Shown piece by piece: positions 8,360 through 15,899 of a stretch of 25,035 nt of DNA (the stretch's first letter is position 1; every line of letters begins with the position of its first letter). This stretch comes from JBCDAP01 sp038747915 (GTDB lineage: Bacteria; Planctomycetota; Phycisphaerae; Phycisphaerales; UBA1924). The translations under genes and the position numbers were made by a program. The stretch lies in the NCBI GenBank assembly GCA_038747915.1, contig JBCDJJ010000053.1:1-25035 (forward strand). Reading direction: 5' to 3'. The notes below the pieces were generated by a model. It searched no databases and had not been told where the DNA came from. It saw only the letters and a list, made by a program, of their open reading frames with translations.

Positions 8360-9007
8360 ATGACCACCGCTTCCCATCGGGTCTCCTCCCTCCTCCTCGC
8401 AGCGCCGGCGCTCGCCGCGGTTCTCGCGGGGTGCGCACGGAACGACCGCCTGACCATCGGTGACCTCGACCAGGAGCTCACCGTCCGCCTGCCAGCGGTC
8501 AGCGAGCCGGCGCCGCTCGCTCCCGCGACCGGTCCGAGTGTCACCGGTCTCGACCGCTCGGGGTGGCAGACCACGGTGATCGTTGTGCCCGTCGACGAGG
8601 TGTCGGACATCCCCACGCTCCGCATCCCACCGGTCCGGTTCACCGATGCCACCGCCCGTCAGCGGGGCGAGTTCCCCAACGCCTTCTCCGCGGTCACGCC
8701 GGTCAGCGATCAGGGCGATCAGGTGGCCGAGGCGGCTGCCGAGTTCGGCGTGGGCGGGCTGGAGATGGTGACCATGCCGCTTCAGCTTGTGCCGTTCATC
8801 GGTGGCCTGGCCGACCGCCCTCCGAGCGAGCGGTACGAGCGGATCCCGGTGGCGCCGATCTCGCCGGTCTTCTTCGCGCCATGGTTCGCGGGCGAGAACC
8901 CGCCGCCGGTCGCGGTGCCGCTCGGTCCCGGGCCGGACGGGCTCGACAGTGCGGCCCCCGAGGTCGCCCCGGTGACTCCCGAGACCACCGACACCGAGCC
9001 GCTGTGA
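8360..9007 (+). CDS. Predicted lipoprotein of unknown function
   Basis: A 215-aa secreted lipoprotein candidate. From the ATG at 8360 the N-terminus is MTTASHRVSSLLLAAPALAA followed by VLAGC, a good lipobox with the acylated Cys near residue 25. An upstream in-frame TTG at 8324 would add 12 residues before the signal peptide and is less likely. The mature part is low in known motifs, rich in Pro and Val, with an FxAPWF segment near the C-terminus. I do not recognise a family. The stop overlaps the GTG start of the rhodanese gene (GTGA), so they are translationally coupled and downstream of nth and the TPR gene. Confidence 0.72.
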   Translation: MTTASHRVSSLLLAAPALAAVLAGCARNDRLTIGDLDQELTVRLPAVSEPAPLAPATGPSVTGLDRSGWQTTVIVVPVDEVSDIPTLRIPPVRFTDATARQRGEFPNAFSAVTPVSDQGDQVAEAAAEFGVGGLEMVTMPLQLVPFIGGLADRPPSERYERIPVAPISPVFFAPWFAGENPPPVAVPLGPGPDGLDSAAPEVAPVTPETTDTEPL

Positions 9008-9408
9008 GCACACCGATCCCGACAGGTCAGCAGTACGCCCTGCCGGATGGTCGCCTGGGCGACCCGGACTGGGAGATCACGCCTTTGCAGGTGCAGGCCA
9101 TGCAGGGCGTGGATGCCGAGAGTCTGGTGATCCTCGATGTGCGCGAGCCCGCGGAACTGGCCACCGCCGCCCTTCCCGAGGGCGCTGGGGTGCTGCACGT
9201 GCCGATGGGCGAGATCAAGGCGAGGCTCGGGGAGATCGAGGCTGCGGCCGACGGCAAGCACCTGGTGGCGATGTGCCACCTGGGCGGCCGCTCGCTCCAG
9301 GTCGCGGTGTTCCTGCGCAAGGAGGCGGAGATGGAGGACGTCCGCTCGATGGCGGGCGGGATCGATGCGTGGGCGGTGCAGATCGATTCTGCGATTGCGC
9401 GGTACTAG
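9004..9408 (+). CDS. Rhodanese-like domain protein
   Basis: Single-domain rhodanese/sulfurtransferase homologue (134 aa), probably cytoplasmic. Motifs are LVILDVREPAE (41-51) at the start of the fold and the active-site loop CHLGGRS with Cys91, which would carry the persulfide; GGIDAW near the C-terminus is the usual rhodanese ending. The GTG start overlaps the stop of the lipoprotein gene. The UAG stop (9406-9408) lies in a CTAG at the end of a truncated dispersed repeat, so the gene's 3' end is defined by that element. The sulfur acceptor is unknown. Confidence 0.9.
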   Translation: MSTPIPTGQQYALPDGRLGDPDWEITPLQVQAMQGVDAESLVILDVREPAELATAALPEGAGVLHVPMGEIKARLGEIEAAADGKHLVAMCHLGGRSLQVAVFLRKEAEMEDVRSMAGGIDAWAVQIDSAIARY

Positions 9409-9505
9409 ATCGTTTCAGGTCAGTGTGTCACGGGTTCCGCTGGTGGCTGGCCCACCGTGTGAGGGCCGAAGTCAACGAGCACTGGCGGGACAAGCCACCA
9501 GTGCC
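9408..9505. repeat. Truncated copy A of the CTAG-flanked dispersed element
   Basis: Begins in the CTAG that gives the rhodanese stop. It keeps the left end (degenerate: GATCGTTTCAGGTC versus GTGCGTTCCAAGTC in copy C) and both internal inverted-repeat arms in diverged form (about 9434-9459 and 9480-9505). The right third of the element is missing. It lies between the rhodanese gene and the next plus-strand gene, whose Shine-Dalgarno starts about 15 bases further on. More diverged than copies B and C, so probably the oldest. Confidence 0.7.
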
Positions 9506-9530
9506 ATCCGCCGGCGCACGGGAGAAGGGC

Positions 9531-10181
9531 ATGCCGAAGGATCCGGACACGCTGGTCACGGTTGCGACCGCCGCGAACGAAGCAGAGGCCGAGTGGCTCG
9601 CCGCCATGCTCCGCGACGCGGGGATCGACGCGTTCAACGCGACGGCGGGCTACGTGCAGATGGTGCCCTGGGAGGGCATCGCGTTGAATCAGCCGTACCG
9701 GGTGCAGGCGCGGTGGGCGGATGCGGAGCGGGCGATGGAGCTGGTGACGCAGCTCCGTGCCGAGGCTGCGCAGCACGCACAAGAGATCGATTGGGATCAA
9801 GTGGATGTCGGGCAGCCCGAGGATGCGAACGCGGCCGAGTTCGCTGCCCTCGAATCGCAGGAGGGGGTTCAGGATTCTGCTCAGGACGAAAGCGTGGGTG
9901 AATCAGAACCGTGGGATCGGCCCAAGGAGTCCAGAAGGGAACGCAAAGCAGCAGCAATTCGCGACACGATCCTGTTTGGCATCTTGCTTCCGATCTGCGT
10001 CGGGCTGTGCTTGGAAGTCGCGTCTGGTGCTCTTGGTGTCGCCTTCGGTGGCACGACGCACATCCCGGTACTGATGGATCTGACACTGACCGTGTTGGGC
10101 CTTGCGATCGCCCCGTGGGCACTTGTTGTGACCATGATTTGTGCCGTGCGGTTTTCCAGGGCATCTCTCGCACCGCGTTGA
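9531..10181 (+). CDS. Signal-transducing-protein-like (DUF2007-type) N-terminus with two C-terminal membrane helices
   Basis: A 216-aa protein in three parts. Residues 7-80 (LVTVATAANEAEAEWLAAML, then RDAGIDAFNA) resemble the small DUF2007/putative signal-transducing domain that begins with a beta strand and an EAE..ML..AGI helix. Residues about 88-142 are an acidic then basic linker. Residues about 145-172 and 183-207 are two hydrophobic segments that should cross the membrane. The ATG at 9531 has a strong AGAAGG Shine-Dalgarno a few bases upstream, just past the truncated repeat. Base composition falls towards AT in its 3' half. The family assignment is by pattern only; role unknown. Confidence 0.65.
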   Translation: MPKDPDTLVTVATAANEAEAEWLAAMLRDAGIDAFNATAGYVQMVPWEGIALNQPYRVQARWADAERAMELVTQLRAEAAQHAQEIDWDQVDVGQPEDANAAEFAALESQEGVQDSAQDESVGESEPWDRPKESRRERKAAAIRDTILFGILLPICVGLCLEVASGALGVAFGGTTHIPVLMDLTLTVLGLAIAPWALVVTMICAVRFSRASLAPR

Positions 10182-10237
10182 GGCCTTACTTCAGATATCC
10201 ATGGTCAGCAGTCTTGACGCAGCTTGTGCCGGTGCGA

Positions 10238-10290
10238 CTCACATCGCCATCTCTTCGAACACGATCTATTTCTTCTCCTGCTGCGATTCT
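10238..10290 (-). pseudogene. Remnant copy of the 3' end of the ABC ATPase gene
   Basis: This stretch aligns with 11265-11317, the 3' terminus of the ABC transporter ATPase gene, at roughly three of four bases, with CTCACATCGCCAT identical at one end. Read on the minus strand it gives EKK, a stop, then IVFEEMAM and a stop, against EKKRIVFEGMAM and a stop in the intact gene. It is therefore a decayed duplicate of that gene's last dozen codons, in the same orientation, about 1.03 kb away. The two copies flank the pair of AT-rich unknown genes like direct repeats. Confidence 0.7.
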
Positions 10291-10338
10291 CCAGAGCACG
10301 CGATGGCTTCTCGAGTCCAGCTCTGGCATGATGAAACG

Positions 10339-10812
10339 ATGGAGCTATACGAGGTGATGCTTAGTGATGTTTTTCAGAGCACGGTCATGGAGTGTTCGTG
10401 GGACGTTGTCAAATACGAGTACACGAACGTTGAACAGCTTGTCGCGCAGGCTCGCCCGATGATCCTTCGAACACTATCTGGGAGCCACGGAGAGAGCTTC
10501 CAGGTTGTCAGCCAAGCAATCAAGATTGGCATCGTTATCGATGGAGAAGAACTCCAGGTCGATGTGTTGGTCGAGAACCTCGAGTCGTATCCCAGGCGTT
10601 CCCGCAGCATACCGTTCCATCTGGCGGGAGATCCCATTGGTTCAACATCGTTTCTTCACGATATCTGGTCACAGAACCGAGCTCTTTTCTTGAGCAACGT
10701 TGTGCGATATGTGACAGACCACAAGAACAGACTCCACAGCGTGATCCGTGGGAACCGTTGTCTCACGACTGCGAAGGCTTGGCCACCACTCGGGACTACG
10801 TTCAGGTGCTGA
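10339..10812 (+). CDS. Hypothetical protein, first of two related accessory genes
   Basis: A 157-aa cytoplasmic protein of no recognised family. The N-terminus is MELYEVMLSDVFQSTVMECS. The C-terminal helix VVRYVTDHKNRLHSVIRGN resembles TIQYIDRHRERLLQVIRSDD of the next gene, and SFQVVSQ and IPFHL also have counterparts there, so the two look like distant paralogues. Base composition is near 50% GC, well below the surrounding genes, suggesting acquisition. The frame is open upstream to 10141, but that part runs through the ABC-gene remnant on the opposite strand, so I start at the ATG at 10339; ATG 10360 is an alternative. No strong Shine-Dalgarno. Confidence 0.55.
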   Translation: MELYEVMLSDVFQSTVMECSWDVVKYEYTNVEQLVAQARPMILRTLSGSHGESFQVVSQAIKIGIVIDGEELQVDVLVENLESYPRRSRSIPFHLAGDPIGSTSFLHDIWSQNRALFLSNVVRYVTDHKNRLHSVIRGNRCLTTAKAWPPLGTTFRC

Positions 10813-10847
10813 TCGGCCTGTGGCCCAGGGTCAGTTATTATTTTTTC
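10809..10847 (+). terminator. Possible terminator between the two accessory genes
   Basis: An imperfect stem formed by CTGA...TCAG enclosing GGCC-TGT-GGCC, followed by TTATTATTTTTT up to 10847. It overlaps the stop of the first accessory gene and ends two or three bases before the start of the second, so the second may be separately transcribed or leaderless. Confidence 0.4.
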
Positions 10848-10849
10848 TA

Positions 10850-11233
10850 ATGACTAAGACAATTCTCAATATGATGTCATCTCAGAAATTTCAAATACTT
10901 ATGCGCGAACTCGGATATAAAACGATCCGATACGATTACTCGGCGCAGAGCTTTGGAAACGAGATCCTTGAGATTCAGAAAGAACACTTGTTGATCGCTG
11001 TGGATCGAGATCGCAGCGAACTATCCGTGAACGCCTGCGATGGGATCCATCGTGAGAACGGGGGCATACCGAGCCATCTGTTTCGCAGAGCGCTTCCGGA
11101 CTGTGAATATGTCGGTTGGAGGAAAGGTTCAACCGAAGCCGAGTTCGTCATGGAGACGATCCAGTACATCGATCGTCACCGAGAACGTTTGCTGCAAGTC
11201 ATACGCTCTGATGATCTTTCATGGCGTCGGTGA
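10850..11233 (+). CDS. Hypothetical protein, second of two related accessory genes
   Basis: A 127-aa soluble protein of no recognised family: MTKTILNMMSSQKFQILMRE, a central YSAQSFGNEILEIQ beta-like segment, IPSHLF, and a C-terminal helix TIQYIDRHRERLLQVIR shared in pattern with the previous gene. The first 60 coding bases are only about one-third GC and the gene averages near 50%, unlike the rest of the window. The start is uncertain (ATG 10850, 10871 or 10874); none has a Shine-Dalgarno. It converges on the ABC ATPase gene, 32 bases from its stop. Size and context would suit an immunity- or antitoxin-like accessory protein, but nothing proves this. Confidence 0.6.
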   Translation: MTKTILNMMSSQKFQILMRELGYKTIRYDYSAQSFGNEILEIQKEHLLIAVDRDRSELSVNACDGIHRENGGIPSHLFRRALPDCEYVGWRKGSTEAEFVMETIQYIDRHRERLLQVIRSDDLSWRR

Positions 11234-11264
11234 TCGGCCCAACTTAGCGTTTCACTCGATCGAG

Positions 11265-11317
11265 CTCACATCGCCATCCCCTCGAACACGATCCGCTTCT
11301 TCTCTCGCCGCGGGTCC
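11265..11317. repeat. Direct-repeat partner of 10238-10290
   Basis: The 3' end of the ABC ATPase gene plus one base, matching the decayed copy at 10238-10290 in the same orientation. Between the two copies lie the two AT-rich unknown genes. Confidence 0.65.
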
Positions 11318-12144
11318 GCCTGTGGCACGGCGCTCAAGAGTGCCTTCGTGTACGCGTGGCGCGGGTCGCCCATCACCTGCTCGCGGGAGCCGAACTCCAC
11401 GATCTTGCCCTTGTACATCACCGCGATATTCGTGCAGATGTGCTGAATGACCGCCATGTCGTGGCTGATGAACAGGTAGCTCAGTTGGAACTCGTCGCGC
11501 AGGTCGGCCAGCAGGTTCAGGATCTGGCTCTGGATCGACACATCGAGCGCGCTCGTCGGCTCGTCGCACACGATGAACCGCGGCTCGAGGGCCAGGGCGC
11601 GGGCGATGCCGATCCGTTGCCGCTGACCGCCGGAGAACTCGTGCGGGTACCGGTCGGCCGCGAGCTTGGGCATCCCGCACCGCTCGAGCAGCTGCTCCAC
11701 GCGGTGGCGCAGCTCGTCGCGGCTCCGCAGCATCTTGTGGACCACGAGCGGCTCGCCCACGATCGCCCCGATCCGCATCCGTGGGTTGAGCGACCCGCCC
11801 GGATCCTGGAACACGATCTGCATCTGGCGGCGCAGGTTGCGGAGCGTCGTGCCGTTGGCCGCGAGCACATCCGTGCCGTCGAATGTCACGCTCCCGCCCG
11901 TCGCCGGCGCGAGTCGCAGCAGCGTGCGCCCCGCGGTGGTCTTGCCGCACCCCGATTCACCCACCAGCCCGAGCGTCTCGCCGGGGGCGATGGCGAAGGT
12001 GATGCCGTCCACGGCTTTCACGTGCCCGACCGTCCGCTGAAGCACGCCCCGCTTGATCGGGAACCACGTCCTCAGCTCGCGCACGTCGAGCAGCGGGGGG
12101 GTGGTCGTCTCGGCGTGTCCGTTGGGGCTCGTCGGGGGGCTCAT
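11266..12144 (-). CDS. Peptide-type ABC transporter ATP-binding protein (OppF/DppF-like)
   Basis: ATPase subunit (292 aa) of an oligopeptide/dipeptide-type ABC importer. Visible: Walker A GESGCGKTT (62-70), Q-loop glutamine 113 in VFQDPGGSLNPR (typical of OppF/DppF), signature FSGGQRQRIGIARAL (170-184), Walker B IVCDE (191-195), D-loop SALDVSIQSQILNLL, switch His228, and the C-terminal HAYTKALLSAVP motif of the oligopeptide/dipeptide C-terminal domain. The 'WFP.KRG' N-terminus is typical of OppF. The ATG at 12144 is chosen; the longer frame upstream overlaps the divergent gene. It is orphaned here: no permease, binding protein or OppD is in the window, and the next gene on this strand lies beyond the repeat at 13527. 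Confidence 0.93.
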   Translation of the reverse strand: MSPPTSPNGHAETTTPPLLDVRELRTWFPIKRGVLQRTVGHVKAVDGITFAIAPGETLGLVGESGCGKTTAGRTLLRLAPATGGSVTFDGTDVLAANGTTLRNLRRQMQIVFQDPGGSLNPRMRIGAIVGEPLVVHKMLRSRDELRHRVEQLLERCGMPKLAADRYPHEFSGGQRQRIGIARALALEPRFIVCDEPTSALDVSIQSQILNLLADLRDEFQLSYLFISHDMAVIQHICTNIAVMYKGKIVEFGSREQVMGDPRHAYTKALLSAVPQADPRREKKRIVFEGMAM

Positions 12145-12195
12145 CGGGGGGAGTGTAGTGGGGCCTCGGTAGACTCCGCGGGCAAGGAGAACGTC

Positions 12196-13197
12196 ATGCG
12201 AACACTTCGCTCGCGGCTCGCGCCGATCGCCCTGGGCGTCGCCCTCGCTCAGTGTGGGTGCGGGTCGCTCGGGACGGATGCCAACATCGTCGCGCTCGAG
12301 CACGATGGCCTGCGTCTCGAGTTCATGCTCGACCGCGACCGCGTGGTCTACGCCGGCCCGACCGATGGCCCCAACATGGTGCATCTCGACGAGGCCACCA
12401 TGGCCCTCGGCCCGCACCCCGAGGGCGACTACCGCTTCTTCGGTGGCGGGTACTCCTGGATCAGCCCGCAGAACGACCCGGTGCTCGGGTGGCGAGACGA
12501 CGCGGGCGAGCTCATGCCGTGGCCGCCCGATCCCGCGATGGACCGAGGGCCCGTCGAACTGGTCCGACGATTTGGATCAGATGAGCTCACCAACGGCGTG
12601 GCCACCGGCTTCTACGTCGTAAGTCCTCAAACCCGCGTCGGCCTCGTCGAGGAGAAGAGCTTCAGCCTCTACGAGCGGACGATGCCGCACCTGCCCGGCG
12701 CGGGGATCGCGTACCGGCTCCGGAACGCGACCGACCGCACGGTCACCGGCGGGACATGGTTCAACACCGCGGTGCCGGGTGATGGTCTGATCGCGGTGCC
12801 CGGTCCACCGAGCGCGACGGTCCGCATGGTCGACACCGAGCGTCACCGGGACTTCGATCGCCTGGTCGCCGAGCGGAGGCCGCATTGGATCCTGCTCGAT
12901 CTGTCACGGGCGACCCACGAGGGTGGTTTCAAGTTCTATATCGATGGGCCGCCCAAGATCGCGGTGTGGCGCGACGGGTGGTGGCTCCGTCGTGAGAGCA
13001 TGCCCGGCACCACGCAGCGTCTGATCGATGCCGGAGAGGGTGCCGTTGCGATCTACACCGACGCCGGTGCGGAGCTGCACGAGGCCGAGCTGTACGGCCC
13101 GCTGGTCGACATTCAGCCGGGTGGATCGACAGCGACCATTGAGGGATGGTGGTTCTACGAGGGTGCACCGACACTCGGTGGCCTGGTGAACGAGTAA
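12196..13197 (+). CDS. Exported protein of unknown function, possibly DUF4380-like
   Basis: A 333-aa protein with an N-terminal signal MRTLRSRLAPIALGVALAQC followed by GCG. Cys20 or Cys22 could be acylated, but the lipobox is weak, so lipoprotein status is uncertain. The mature region looks beta-rich: DGLRLEFMLDRDRVVYAG, FFGGGYSWISPQND, LMPWPPDPAMDRGPVEL, then AGIAYRLRNATDRTVTGGTW. The GG..-WxxPQ-..-PWPPDP pattern recalls DUF4380 proteins, whose fold is related to galactose-mutarotase-like sandwiches; this is a pattern judgement only. The ATG has a textbook AAGGAGA at 12184-12190. Divergent from the ABC ATPase gene with 51 bases between starts. Its 3' side faces repeat copy B. Confidence 0.75.
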   Translation: MRTLRSRLAPIALGVALAQCGCGSLGTDANIVALEHDGLRLEFMLDRDRVVYAGPTDGPNMVHLDEATMALGPHPEGDYRFFGGGYSWISPQNDPVLGWRDDAGELMPWPPDPAMDRGPVELVRRFGSDELTNGVATGFYVVSPQTRVGLVEEKSFSLYERTMPHLPGAGIAYRLRNATDRTVTGGTWFNTAVPGDGLIAVPGPPSATVRMVDTERHRDFDRLVAERRPHWILLDLSRATHEGGFKFYIDGPPKIAVWRDGWWLRRESMPGTTQRLIDAGEGAVAIYTDAGAELHEAELYGPLVDIQPGGSTATIEGWWFYEGAPTLGGLVNE

Positions 13198-13363
13198 CGG
13201 GACACATCCGAGCCGCGGTCGCACGCACGCGCGCCCGACACCAAGGGCTCTGCGGGTCATGCGGCTCGAGTGGTCCGGCACGTTCTTCGATCCGGCGTGT
13301 GCTAAGGGCTCGGTGTGCGGTTCTCGGCTGTGGCGTGCGTGCCTGCGCCCGCGCCTCGGGTGA

Positions 13364-13527
13364 GTGCGTTCCAAGTCAATTCGTCGCGGGTGCCACTGGT
13401 GGCTTGCCCACCAGTGCAAACGCCAAAGCCCTTGAACACTGGCGGGCAAGCCGCCTGTGGCACCCAAAGTCCCGGAGTCGGTCGATCCACCGCTGAGACT
13501 GGCGAGACGAGTTGACTTGGTCTGCTC
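13364..13527. repeat. Copy B of the CTAG-flanked dispersed element (164 bp)
   Basis: A full-length copy, about 96% identical to copy C (five substitutions and one extra base). Terminal inverted repeats include CCAAGTCAATTCGTC (13371-13385) and GACGAGTTGACTTGG (13506-13520), one mismatch apart. Inside, a 27-bp inverted-repeat pair lies at 13390-13416 and 13437-13463, separated by 20 bases. The right end adjoins CTAG, where TA (13528-13529) forms part of the UAG stop of the leftward YgfZ-like gene. The left flank reads TGAGTGCG instead of CTAGTGCG, so that target copy has mutated. It lies between convergent genes. Confidence 0.85.
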
Positions 13528-14714
13528 TAGTGAGGCCGTTGCCAGAACGCCGGCCCGTCCTGCACGCGCACGCGCAGCACGCCCGCCGGCGTGCGTACAT
13601 CGAGTTCGGTCCCCGGCTCGTGCGCACCCCATTTCACCATCGCCAGCGCGATGATCGAGTCGCCCAGCATCGGGCTCCGTGTGCAGCTCGTGATGGCGCC
13701 GATCGGCGCTGCGTCCGCATCGGTGTCCGCCTTGGTGATCGCGGCACCGGTCTCCGGTTGCCACGCCGGCTCGCGGCTCTCATCGTCATTCGCTGCTCGG
13801 ACCGCGACCAGGGTCTGCTTCGGGTGGCCGAGCGAGTGCATCCGTGCCACCACTTCTTGCCCGAGGTAGCACCCTTTCGTGAAGCTCACGCGGTCGTCGA
13901 GCAGGCCCGTCTCCGCGGGCAGGTTGCTCACACCGAAATCGAGGTTGAAGATCGGCGTGCCCGCTTCGAGCCTCGCGATGTTGTACGCGTGCCACCCGAT
14001 CGGTCGCGCGCGCGGACGACCCTCGTCTTGTGAGACTCCTGCAGCGAGCACGCCCTCGTACACCGAACGCGCGTGGTCTGTCGCAGTCGATAGGTGTAGC
14101 CCGACCTCGCCCGCATCATCCTCCCGCTCGACCACCACCTCGGCGCCCGCGATCGACACGATCGACGCCTGGCCCGACGCGAGCGAGCCGATCGCGGGCC
14201 CCTCGATCGGCGTCGCTACCGACTCGAGCACCGCGGCGGCGCCCGGCCCGTGCATCGTGAACCGGTGCATCGACTCGCTCACCTCGCGGATCTCCACGTC
14301 CTCCGCGAACACGAACGACCCGAGCGAATCGACCACGCCGGGTGAGACCAACGAGTCCACCTCGACCCGCATCCGCTCGCCCAGCTCGCAGATCCGCAGG
14401 TCTGCCTCCACCCGTCCCTTGCGGTTGAGCCAGAGCGACCGTCGCCACTGCATCGGGGCCAGGTCGTTCAACTCCTGGGTGAGCATGTTGTTCAGGAACG
14501 CGAGGCGTTCGGTGCCGTGGATCTCGATCGTGCCGCGGTGCGGCAGGTCGAGGATCGCGGCCGACTTGCGGATGCTCGCGTACTCGACCTCGAGCTCGGC
14601 GTACCGGTCCACGACCGCTGCGGCCCGGTCGTGCCCCTCGCCATAGGTCAGCATCAGCGCCTCGGCGCGATCGTGCAGCGGCTGAATGGGGCTCTGGCTC
14701 GCCATGGGGGACAT
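13527..14714 (-). CDS. ygfZ: YgfZ/GcvT-like folate-binding protein
   Basis: Homologue of the tetrahydrofolate-binding protein YgfZ/IBA57 (395 aa), which assists assembly or repair of certain iron-sulfur enzymes. The signature KGCYLGQEVVAR, containing the conserved functional cysteine, is intact. Upstream are aminomethyltransferase-fold segments: RLAFLNNMLTQELNDL, RRSLWLNRKGRVEADLRICE and GWHAYNIARLEAGTPIFNLD. A C-terminal barrel-like domain follows with PIGAITSCTRSP. ATG codons at 14714 and 14705 are both possible starts, with no Shine-Dalgarno at either. The final codon runs directly into a UAG in the CTAG at the end of repeat copy B. Divergent from the M42 peptidase gene. Confidence 0.9.
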   Translation of the reverse strand: MSPMASQSPIQPLHDRAEALMLTYGEGHDRAAAVVDRYAELEVEYASIRKSAAILDLPHRGTIEIHGTERLAFLNNMLTQELNDLAPMQWRRSLWLNRKGRVEADLRICELGERMRVEVDSLVSPGVVDSLGSFVFAEDVEIREVSESMHRFTMHGPGAAAVLESVATPIEGPAIGSLASGQASIVSIAGAEVVVEREDDAGEVGLHLSTATDHARSVYEGVLAAGVSQDEGRPRARPIGWHAYNIARLEAGTPIFNLDFGVSNLPAETGLLDDRVSFTKGCYLGQEVVARMHSLGHPKQTLVAVRAANDDESREPAWQPETGAAITKADTDADAAPIGAITSCTRSPMLGDSIIALAMVKWGAHEPGTELDVRTPAGVLRVRVQDGPAFWQRPH

Positions 14715-14795
14715 CGTGCGTCGCGGCCCGACTTGCTGTTCACGGGCCACCCCGTCATGGTACGCGGCCCACCATTCTTGGCAGGAGACTATGCC

Positions 14796-15899
14796 GTGGC
14801 CGACATCGAGTTGCTTCAGCGTCTATGCGAAACCCCCGGTGCCCCGGGCCGCGAGGACCGCGTCCGTGAGCTGATCGAGTCCGAGATCGAGGGACTCTTC
14901 GACCACGTCGAGACCGACCCGATGGGCTCGCTGCTCTGCCGCCGCGACCCGCGCCCCGCCTCCCGCTCAAAGAAGAAGACGGCTAAGGTGCGCTCGACCA
15001 AGCGTTCGGGCTCGAGCGATCCGACCCGCGTCATGTTCGCCTGCCACATGGACGAGATCGCGCTCTTCGTCACCCACATCGACGACAACGGATTCGTGCG
15101 CTTCACTCGGGCCGGCGGGTTCGACCCACGCACGATGTTCGCCCGACGGGTGCTGGTGTGTACCGAGGACGGTGATCTGCCGGGTGTGATGAGCCCTGCC
15201 ATCAAGCCGCTCCACATCACCAAGGCCGAGGACCGCAACAAGCCCGTCGGGCTCGGTGACTTCTACATCGATCTTGGGATGTCCGCCCCGCAGGTCAAGC
15301 GCCGGGTGAAGGTGGGTGACTTCATCGTGATGGACGAGCCGGCGGTCCGCATGGGGGACAAGGTCGTCGCCAAGGCGATCGACAACCGCTACGCCTGCTG
15401 GCTCGGCATCGAGGGTATCCGAGCCCTCGACCGCTCGGGCGCCGGCCACGCCTGCGAGATCCACGTCGCCTTCACCGTGCAGGAGGAGGTCGGTCTTCGT
15501 GGCGCCAAGACCTCTGCGCAGCGGCTCAAGCCCGACATCGGTATCGGCGTCGATGTCACCGTCTCCGGCGATACGCCGGGCACGCCGAACGAGGTCGTGT
15601 GCGCCGAGCAGGGCGCCGGCGTCGCGATCCAGATGATGGACAGCTCATTCATCGCCGATCACAAGCTCATCCTTGAGCTCGAGGCCGTCGCGCGGAAGGC
15701 CCGCGTGAAGCACCAGCGCACCGCGCTCACCGGGGGCGGCTCCGACACCGCGGCCATGCAGCTCGCGCACGGAGGCTGCCGCGTCGCCGCGATCGCGGTC
15801 GGTATCCGCTACATCCACACCGTCTGCGAGATGATCGATGTGCGCGACCTCGAGTCGGCGGTGCAGTTGATGGCCGCGTGGCTTCCCACGGTCAAGTGA
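14796..15899 (+). CDS. M42-family metallo-aminopeptidase
   Basis: Dinuclear metal aminopeptidase of the M42 family (367 aa), usually a large tetrahedral cytoplasmic oligomer trimming peptides; some members were first named endoglucanases (CelM/FrvX). Expected ligands and catalytic residues: His84 in ACHMDEIA, Asp196 in AIDNRYA, Glu230-Glu231 in VQEEVGLRGA, Asp253 in GVDVTVSGD and His341 in RYIHT; TGGGSDTAAM precedes the last. Odd: a strongly basic segment at 53-79 including SRSKKKTAKVRSTKRSG, between the first strands, where relatives have a short loop. The GTG start at 14796 has AGGAG eight bases upstream; ATG 14757 would add 13 residues and lacks one. The stop overlaps the next start (GTGA). 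Confidence 0.92.
   Translation: MADIELLQRLCETPGAPGREDRVRELIESEIEGLFDHVETDPMGSLLCRRDPRPASRSKKKTAKVRSTKRSGSSDPTRVMFACHMDEIALFVTHIDDNGFVRFTRAGGFDPRTMFARRVLVCTEDGDLPGVMSPAIKPLHITKAEDRNKPVGLGDFYIDLGMSAPQVKRRVKVGDFIVMDEPAVRMGDKVVAKAIDNRYACWLGIEGIRALDRSGAGHACEIHVAFTVQEEVGLRGAKTSAQRLKPDIGIGVDVTVSGDTPGTPNEVVCAEQGAGVAIQMMDSSFIADHKLILELEAVARKARVKHQRTALTGGGSDTAAMQLAHGGCRVAAIAVGIRYIHTVCEMIDVRDLESAVQLMAAWLPTVK

Noticed and set aside
10339..11233. Calling the two accessory genes a toxin-antitoxin pair
   Set aside because: They resemble each other instead of forming a toxin plus antitoxin, and no catalytic or DNA-binding motif is visible.
12904..13764. Minus-strand open frame crossing repeat copy B
   Set aside because: It overlaps the exported-protein gene and the YgfZ-like gene in other frames, and its distinctive peptide is a conceptual translation of the repeat.
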